From positions 1 to 9,287 of the forward strand of contig CAZQCI010000084.1 in assembly GCA_964592255.1 (NCBI GenBank): DNA of 9,287 nt, given 5' to 3'. Positions 5,152 to 9,287 of this stretch are shown in pieces. Position 1 is the stretch's first letter, and each line of letters opens with the position of its first letter. A program made the translations under genes and the position numbers. The notes below the pieces were generated by a model that saw only the letters and a program-made list of their open reading frames with translations, ran no database searches and was not told where the DNA came from. The stretch comes from CAZQCI01 sp964592255 (lineage in GTDB: Bacteria; UBA10199; SBBF01).

Positions 5152-6468
5152 CTAAAAAATCAGGCGAAAAAGAAGATACAGCAATAACCCCCCACTGACC
5201 CCCCCAACCGAATAAAGAAAATAAATCCAGCTTTGAGGACGCCCTAAGCGTTCTTGTTGTTCCCAGCGAGGATCCCCCAAACGGGCCCTAAAACCCGTCA
5301 TTTCACCATCATCCACCAGCCCCTGCCTTCTTTTTTCTTCTTTTTCCTTATCAGCTTGAACTTTTTGCCTATCCTCACGCAAGGCTTGCTCCAAGCGGGA
5401 TAAAGCCCCCGCATTGGTTGGGTTTTTAAGCTGGGCCATCAAGGCATCACGAGCCGCTTCTTTGGAAGCTTGACTGGGCACATCCGGAACATGAGCTAAC
5501 TGGATAAAATTAAGTTCCTCCCCCAACTTGGCCAATAAATCTTTAGGCACAGCATCTCCGGGAGTTAACTGCTCCAGCAATTGCAGTAATTGAGGGTTAT
5601 CCACCAAAACTTTAGCAAATTTTTCGGCGACAATTTTATCTCCCATCATAAAATTTAAATCAGACACTAAGGTCATACCTTTTTGATTTGCCATCGCCTT
5701 ATATAAACCGCGAAACAAGGCATTCACCAACTGGCTCATACTTCGGGTCATGGGTGCTTCGGTATTACCCATTTGCAACATATTGGAAAAAAACTCCTTC
5801 CATCCAGCTTCGTTTTTGGAAGCCCATTGCGCCAACTTACCTGTAGGTAAATTAGGGATAGGATTTTTGGTATGCAGGGCTTTTTCAAAATCACTGGTAG
5901 GGCCTTTTCCAGGCTCAGAGGTAGGCAATTCCGCAAAAGATGGGGCCTTGTCGGCCTCACGTTGCTCCTGAACTTCAGAGTGAATAATTTGTCGGATATT
6001 TTGTTTATTAGCAACCTGATGGCGCAAACCAAAAAAGCGGCTCAACATGTTTTGCTGTAATTGATCTCGCTCACCTTCTGGCAAAGCTCGTTGTGAAACG
6101 TATCTTTGAAAATGGGAATCTTTCAAACCGGGCTGACGAAAAATAGGATCCCGCAATAATTCACGATAATGTTCCGGAGTGGCCGGGTTACGTTGAAACT
6201 GACGAGGCTGAGGCGTATTGCGCTCCGTTTGATGATATTCAATTTTGTGCCCTAATCCTTCTTCCGATTGATGGACCGATTGACGAGCCTGAAAAGTCCG
6301 GTCGCTACGGTTATCGCGATAACGGTCGGCAACATCAGCTTCCGGCTTAGGCCCAAGCGCCTTGGGTAACTGCTGTTCAACAGGATTTTGAGTTTCGGCT
6401 TGAGGTTCACCCGATTCGATGGGGTTGACGGGATTAACTGGACTCGCGGGATTGGGCACGTTTGCCAT
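5152..6468 (-). CDS. Hypothetical tail-anchored protein with proline-rich N-terminus
   Basis: This is a 438-aa protein from ATG 6468; an in-frame TTG at 6474 would add two residues. Neither start has a clear ribosome binding site. I do not recognise the family. The N-terminal ~110 residues are rich in Pro, Asn, Gln and charged residues (PNPASPVNPVNP near the start) and look disordered. The middle (about 120-350) appears helical and globular. A highly charged stretch around 360-390 rich in K, E, R and Q could be a coiled coil. The last ~25 residues are hydrophobic (YSVGGVSGGLLLYLLF) and form a single C-terminal membrane helix with no cytosolic tail, as in tail-anchored proteins. There is no signal peptide, so the bulk should be cytoplasmic. 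It lies divergent from the SGNH/carbamoyltransferase operon and upstream of the transglycosylase on the same strand, a possible envelope link. Confidence 0.75.
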   Translation of the reverse strand: MANVPNPASPVNPVNPIESGEPQAETQNPVEQQLPKALGPKPEADVADRYRDNRSDRTFQARQSVHQSEEGLGHKIEYHQTERNTPQPRQFQRNPATPEHYRELLRDPIFRQPGLKDSHFQRYVSQRALPEGERDQLQQNMLSRFFGLRHQVANKQNIRQIIHSEVQEQREADKAPSFAELPTSEPGKGPTSDFEKALHTKNPIPNLPTGKLAQWASKNEAGWKEFFSNMLQMGNTEAPMTRSMSQLVNALFRGLYKAMANQKGMTLVSDLNFMMGDKIVAEKFAKVLVDNPQLLQLLEQLTPGDAVPKDLLAKLGEELNFIQLAHVPDVPSQASKEAARDALMAQLKNPTNAGALSRLEQALREDRQKVQADKEKEEKRRQGLVDDGEMTGFRARLGDPRWEQQERLGRPQSWIYFLYSVGGVSGGLLLYLLFRLIF

Positions 6469-6530
6469 AATCAAAATATATCATGGGCTTATCAGAATTT
6501 CCTAGGATTAAATCCACTATCAAAAAAGAA

Positions 6531-6559
6531 GTGACAGTTTACCTGTTTCCATTTATGAC
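6531..6559 (+). promoter_or_regulatory. Candidate promoter of the SGNH-carbamoyltransferase operon
   Basis: GTGACA (6531-6536) and TATGAC (6554-6559) are separated by 17 nt, matching the sigma70 consensus at 5/6 and 4/6 positions. It lies in the divergent intergenic region (6469-6660), about 100 nt before the likely ATG at 6661. No convincing promoter for the divergent minus-strand gene was found in the same interval. Confidence 0.28.
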
Positions 6560-6660
6560 TCCTCTACTTTTTAGTTTATTTAAATCCTCCAGAGAGGGTT
6601 TTATTTCCTGTCATTTGTGGCAAAAAGTTATTTTTTTTGATATCCCGCGGCTTGCGCCGG

Positions 6661-7018
6661 ATGCCTTCATTAACTTTGAAATCTTTCTTCAAAAATATCA
6701 GCCTTCTTTTAACAAGTTTAATTATCCTTTTTCTTTTAACAGAAATGAGTTTTCAGATCATGGGTTATTCTGGAGCACTCTACGATTACAGCCCAGAAAC
6801 AGGATTACCAATTTTAGTACCTTCAAAAACATTTAACTACATTCAGCCTTGTTTTAAGAACAAAATCGTCACCAATTCACGAGGATTTCATGAAAAAGAA
6901 TTTGTCAAAAAAGCTCCTGGCACTTTCCGCATCTTGATTTTGGGGGATTCTTTTGTCGAATCTTTACAAGTACCATTGAAAGAAACGTTTCATAGTCTTT
7001 TAGAAGATAAGCTCAATG
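6661..7018 (+). CDS. SGNH/GDSL hydrolase-like membrane protein, N-terminal part (interrupted by gap)
   Basis: This is the first ~119 residues of a gene that continues after the N gap. From ATG 6661 the product begins MPSLTLKSFFKN, followed by a hydrophobic segment (about 12-27 in this numbering) that is a membrane anchor or uncleaved signal. An in-frame TTG at 6637 would add 8 residues; neither start has a good ribosome site. The key motif is LILGDSFVES, the SGNH block I, with the Ser codon at 6949-6951 as the expected nucleophile. The sequence before it (TNSRGFHEKEF) is typical of SGNH proteins found with polysaccharide or carbamoyltransferase genes. Such enzymes deacylate or acylate extracytoplasmic glycans or lipids; the substrate here is unknown. 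Confidence 0.75.
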
Positions 7019-7028
7019 NNNNNNNNNN
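7019..7028. other. Assembly gap (10 N)
   Basis: Ten N separate two parts of one gene. Keeping the left and right reading frames continuous needs a true gap of 2, 5, 8 or 11 bases (2 modulo 3). Ten is therefore a placeholder length, not a measured one. Confidence 0.95.
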
Positions 7029-7898
7029 CTCCATGCCTATAACCCCAACATACATTACGAGGTCTAGTCTTTAGGCCGCAGCGGAAATGGTAGTGCAATG
7101 AATTATCTTTATTTAAAACACGAAGGAGCCGCCCTTAAACCCGACTTAGTCATTCAGGCTTTTTTACCCATTAATGATTTTAGAGATGATTCCAAACAAA
7201 TTACCCGCGAACATATGGCCGATACCAACGATCCATCAGGCATGGAAGGAAAAGTGTATCCCCAACTAAATGCCAACGGAAACTTAAATATACAAGACTT
7301 AGAAGATCAACTCACCCGGATGAAAAAAGAAAAACAGAGCACTTTTTTAAGAAAGCTGGTTAAAAGATCAGCGTTTATTCACTGGTTTAAAGAAAAATGG
7401 GCTTTAGCTCGAAGAAATTTAAAACTAAAAGAATCAACAACACGAGTAGAAAAAAAATCACCTCTAACATCTTTGGTTTCTATTCCAGTGAATCGCCGCA
7501 TTTTTCTTAAAAACCCTGGTAAAGAATGGGAAGACGCTACAAATCTTGAAAAGGAACTCATTCGGTCCATCCGAGATTTTGCCCAAAACCTTCAAGCCAA
7601 ATATCTGCTCGTTTCTTTAGCGGATGGCCTACGTGTAGAGCATCAGTTAGAAAAAGAAAAATACTGGAATGAGCGTGATTTTGTCCTGGACCAACCCGAA
7701 CAAATTTTGGCAAGAATAAGCCAGGAATTAAATATCGCTTATACTCCTTTTCTACCAGCCTTTATAGAAAAGGAAAAAGAAAACCCCATCTCCATTAGTT
7801 TTACCTGTGATGGACATTGGAACAAAGAAGGGCACGAGTGGGCAGCCGATGTTCTTTTTGATACTTTAATTAAAAGTGATTTGATTCCTAAAAAATAA
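7029..7898 (+). CDS. SGNH/GDSL hydrolase-like protein, C-terminal part (in-frame TAG near the gap)
   Basis: This is the continuation of the gene at 6661. The frame reads LHAYNPNIHYEV, then TAG at 7065-7067, then SLGRSGNGSAMNYLYLKHEG. The protein homology clearly runs across the stop: SLG-x-SGNG is the SGNH block II region. QAFLPINDF supplies block III (Asn-Asp near 7173-7178), and CDGHWNKEGHEWAA near the end supplies the catalytic Asp-x-x-His or DxH block V. Thus all four SGNH blocks are present across the two parts, about 408 residues plus the gap. The TAG is either a sequencing or assembly error at a contig edge, or a true nonsense mutation. If the stop is real, ATG 7098 could start a 266-aa fragment lacking the nucleophile. 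The stop codon TAA (7896-7898) is 1 nt before the next gene. Confidence 0.75.
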
Positions 7899-7899
7899 A

Positions 7900-9287
7900 A
7901 TGAGCACACAACCAAAAGACAAGATCTTTATTCTGGGTATTTCGGCTTTCTATCACGACAGTGCCGCATGTTTGGTAGAAAATGGAAACATTATTGCTGC
8001 TGCCCAAGAAGAACGTTTCACCCGAAAAAAACACGACGCTGCTTTTCCGTCCCATGCCATTGCTTATTGTCTTAAAGAAGCAAAAATAAACCTTAAAGAT
8101 GTCTCTCAAATTATTTTTTACGATAAACCTTTAATCAAGTTTGAACGCCTACTCGAAACATATCTGGCTTATGCGCCAAAGGGATTGATTTCTTTTGTCA
8201 CCTCAATGCCGATATGGATTAAAGAAAAACTTTTTTTAAAAAGCCGTCTTAAAAAAGACTTGGCCCATGCTGGAAACTGCAAAAAAGATGAACTTCCTCC
8301 TCTTCTTTTTGCCAGCCACCATCAATCGCACGCAGCGTCCGCATTCTTTCCCAGCCCTTTTGAAGAAGCGGCTGTACTCTGCCTTGACGGCGTAGGCGAA
8401 TGGGCCACCACCACAGCCTGGAAAGGGTCGGGGAAAAATTTAAATTTATTGTGGGAAATTGATTTTCCACACTCACTTGGTCTTCTGTATTCCGCCTTCA
8501 CCTATTACACCGGTTTTAAAGTCAACTCTGGTGAATACAAGCTGATGGGATTAGCCCCTTATGGTCAGCCCAAATATGCCAAACTTATTTTGGAAAAAGT
8601 TTTGGATTTAAAAGAAGACGGAACATTCCGGTTGAATATGGAATATTTTAATTTCGCGACTGGTTTGACCATGACGGGACCGAAATTTCACGAACTTTTT
8701 GGCGGACCACCACGCAAACCCGAAAGCCGGATTACCCAACGTGAAATGGACATCGCCAGTTCTATTCAACAAGTCACCGAAGAAGTCGTTCTTCGTTTAG
8801 GGCGAACTTTACACCGTGAAACAGGTAGCTCCTACCTCTGTCTTGCCGGAGGTGTTGCCTTAAACTGTGTCGCCAACGGACGCTTATTACGCGAAGGACC
8901 CTTTAAAGATATTTGGATCCAACCCGCCGCCGGTGACGCTGGAGGCGCTCTGGGTGCGGCCTTGGCCGCTTGGTACCAATATCATGCGTCAACCCGAACT
9001 ATTGAAAGTAGCGACAGCATGAAAGGCTCTTACTTAGGTCCACAATATACCAATGCAGAAATTAAAAAAGAGCTCGATGCTATCAACGCAGTTTATTCCG
9101 AAATGAGTGAACAGGAATTAATGAAAGGCTCTGCAGAAGTGTTAGCGGAAGGCAAAGTCATGGGCTGGTTTCAAGGAAGGATGGAATTTGGCCCGCGTTC
9201 TTTAGGCAGCCGCTCTATCATCGGTAATCCTCAAGACACCAAAATGCAATCGGTGATGAATTTAAAAATTAAATATCGAGAATCTTT
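7900..9287 (+). CDS. NodU/CmcH/TobZ-family O-carbamoyltransferase, 3' end outside window
   Basis: The first 462 residues of a protein whose family is usually 550-620 aa; the frame is open to the window edge. These enzymes move a carbamoyl group from carbamoyl phosphate, via carbamoyl-adenylate, to a hydroxyl of a sugar or natural product. The N-terminal Kae1-like domain opens with LGISAFYHDSAACLV and AAAQEERFTRKKH. HHQSHAASAF (140-149) and LDGVGEW (162-168) contain H140 or H141, H144 and D163, matching the metal ligands known in TobZ. GEYKLMGLAPYG (211-222), LAGGVALNCVANGRL (315-329) and PAAGDAGGALGAA (342-354) follow. The C-terminal domain begins around 375 and includes GWFQGRMEFGPRSLGSRSI (422-440), the carbamoyl-phosphate site. 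The ATG lies 1 nt after the SGNH stop, so the two are translationally coupled. No Shine-Dalgarno is evident. Confidence 0.93.
   Translation, partial: MSTQPKDKIFILGISAFYHDSAACLVENGNIIAAAQEERFTRKKHDAAFPSHAIAYCLKEAKINLKDVSQIIFYDKPLIKFERLLETYLAYAPKGLISFVTSMPIWIKEKLFLKSRLKKDLAHAGNCKKDELPPLLFASHHQSHAASAFFPSPFEEAAVLCLDGVGEWATTTAWKGSGKNLNLLWEIDFPHSLGLLYSAFTYYTGFKVNSGEYKLMGLAPYGQPKYAKLILEKVLDLKEDGTFRLNMEYFNFATGLTMTGPKFHELFGGPPRKPESRITQREMDIASSIQQVTEEVVLRLGRTLHRETGSSYLCLAGGVALNCVANGRLLREGPFKDIWIQPAAGDAGGALGAALAAWYQYHASTRTIESSDSMKGSYLGPQYTNAEIKKELDAINAVYSEMSEQELMKGSAEVLAEGKVMGWFQGRMEFGPRSLGSRSIIGNPQDTKMQSVMNLKIKYRES

Noticed and set aside
6483..6836. 117-aa plus-strand ORF overlapping the start of the SGNH gene
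   Set aside because: It is in a different frame from the motif-bearing SGNH sequence and has no recognisable domain or ribosome site.
7029..7074. Apparent C-terminus of the SGNH N-terminal ORF after the gap (frame reading MPITPTYITRSSL)
   Set aside because: It is an artefact of the placeholder gap length; the other frame gives the expected SGNH block II sequence.

Overview
The window looks like a metagenome-assembled contig from a Gram-negative bacterium of moderate-to-low GC. It carries a 10-N scaffold gap and, in its core genes, a lipoprotein-type MltD transglycosylase. A deltaproteobacterium-like uncultured lineage is my best guess. That is inference from gene flavour only, since no marker gene is present.

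Region 1 (1-2832) is a small genomic island at a tRNA-Gly(CCC) gene. The intact tRNA is on the minus strand at 2757-2832. A perfect 55-bp copy of its 3' part (tRNA nt 29-76 plus 7 nt downstream) lies at 1-55. The island between these repeats carries a two-gene AbiE-type toxin-antitoxin operon: a winged-helix AbiEi antitoxin and, overlapping it by 14 nt, an AbiEii nucleotidyltransferase toxin. The toxin is unusually long because it continues into a WYL-like sensor domain and a C-terminal CxxC...H...C zinc-binding tail. A second, imperfect ~100-bp direct repeat flanks the operon inside the island. Each copy holds a terminator hairpin and two tandem GACATTTTCG units. No integrase is visible.

Region 2 (2971-6474, minus strand) is chromosomal. 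It holds an MltD-like lytic transglycosylase lipoprotein with two LysM domains, a possible 53-aa small ORF, and an unrecognised ~440-aa protein with a proline-rich N-terminus and a single C-terminal membrane anchor.

Region 3 (6637-9287, plus strand, divergent from region 2) is an operon of a membrane-anchored SGNH/GDSL hydrolase-like protein and a NodU/CmcH/TobZ-family O-carbamoyltransferase. The SGNH gene is split by the N gap and an in-frame TAG. The carbamoyltransferase starts 1 nt after the SGNH stop and runs off the window edge. Together they suggest tailoring (carbamoylation, perhaps acylation or deacylation) of a surface glycan or secondary metabolite.

The most interesting parts are the nested repeat architecture around the AbiE island and the toxin-sensor-zinc fusion. 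The small ORF behind a TAG codon is also worth a look.
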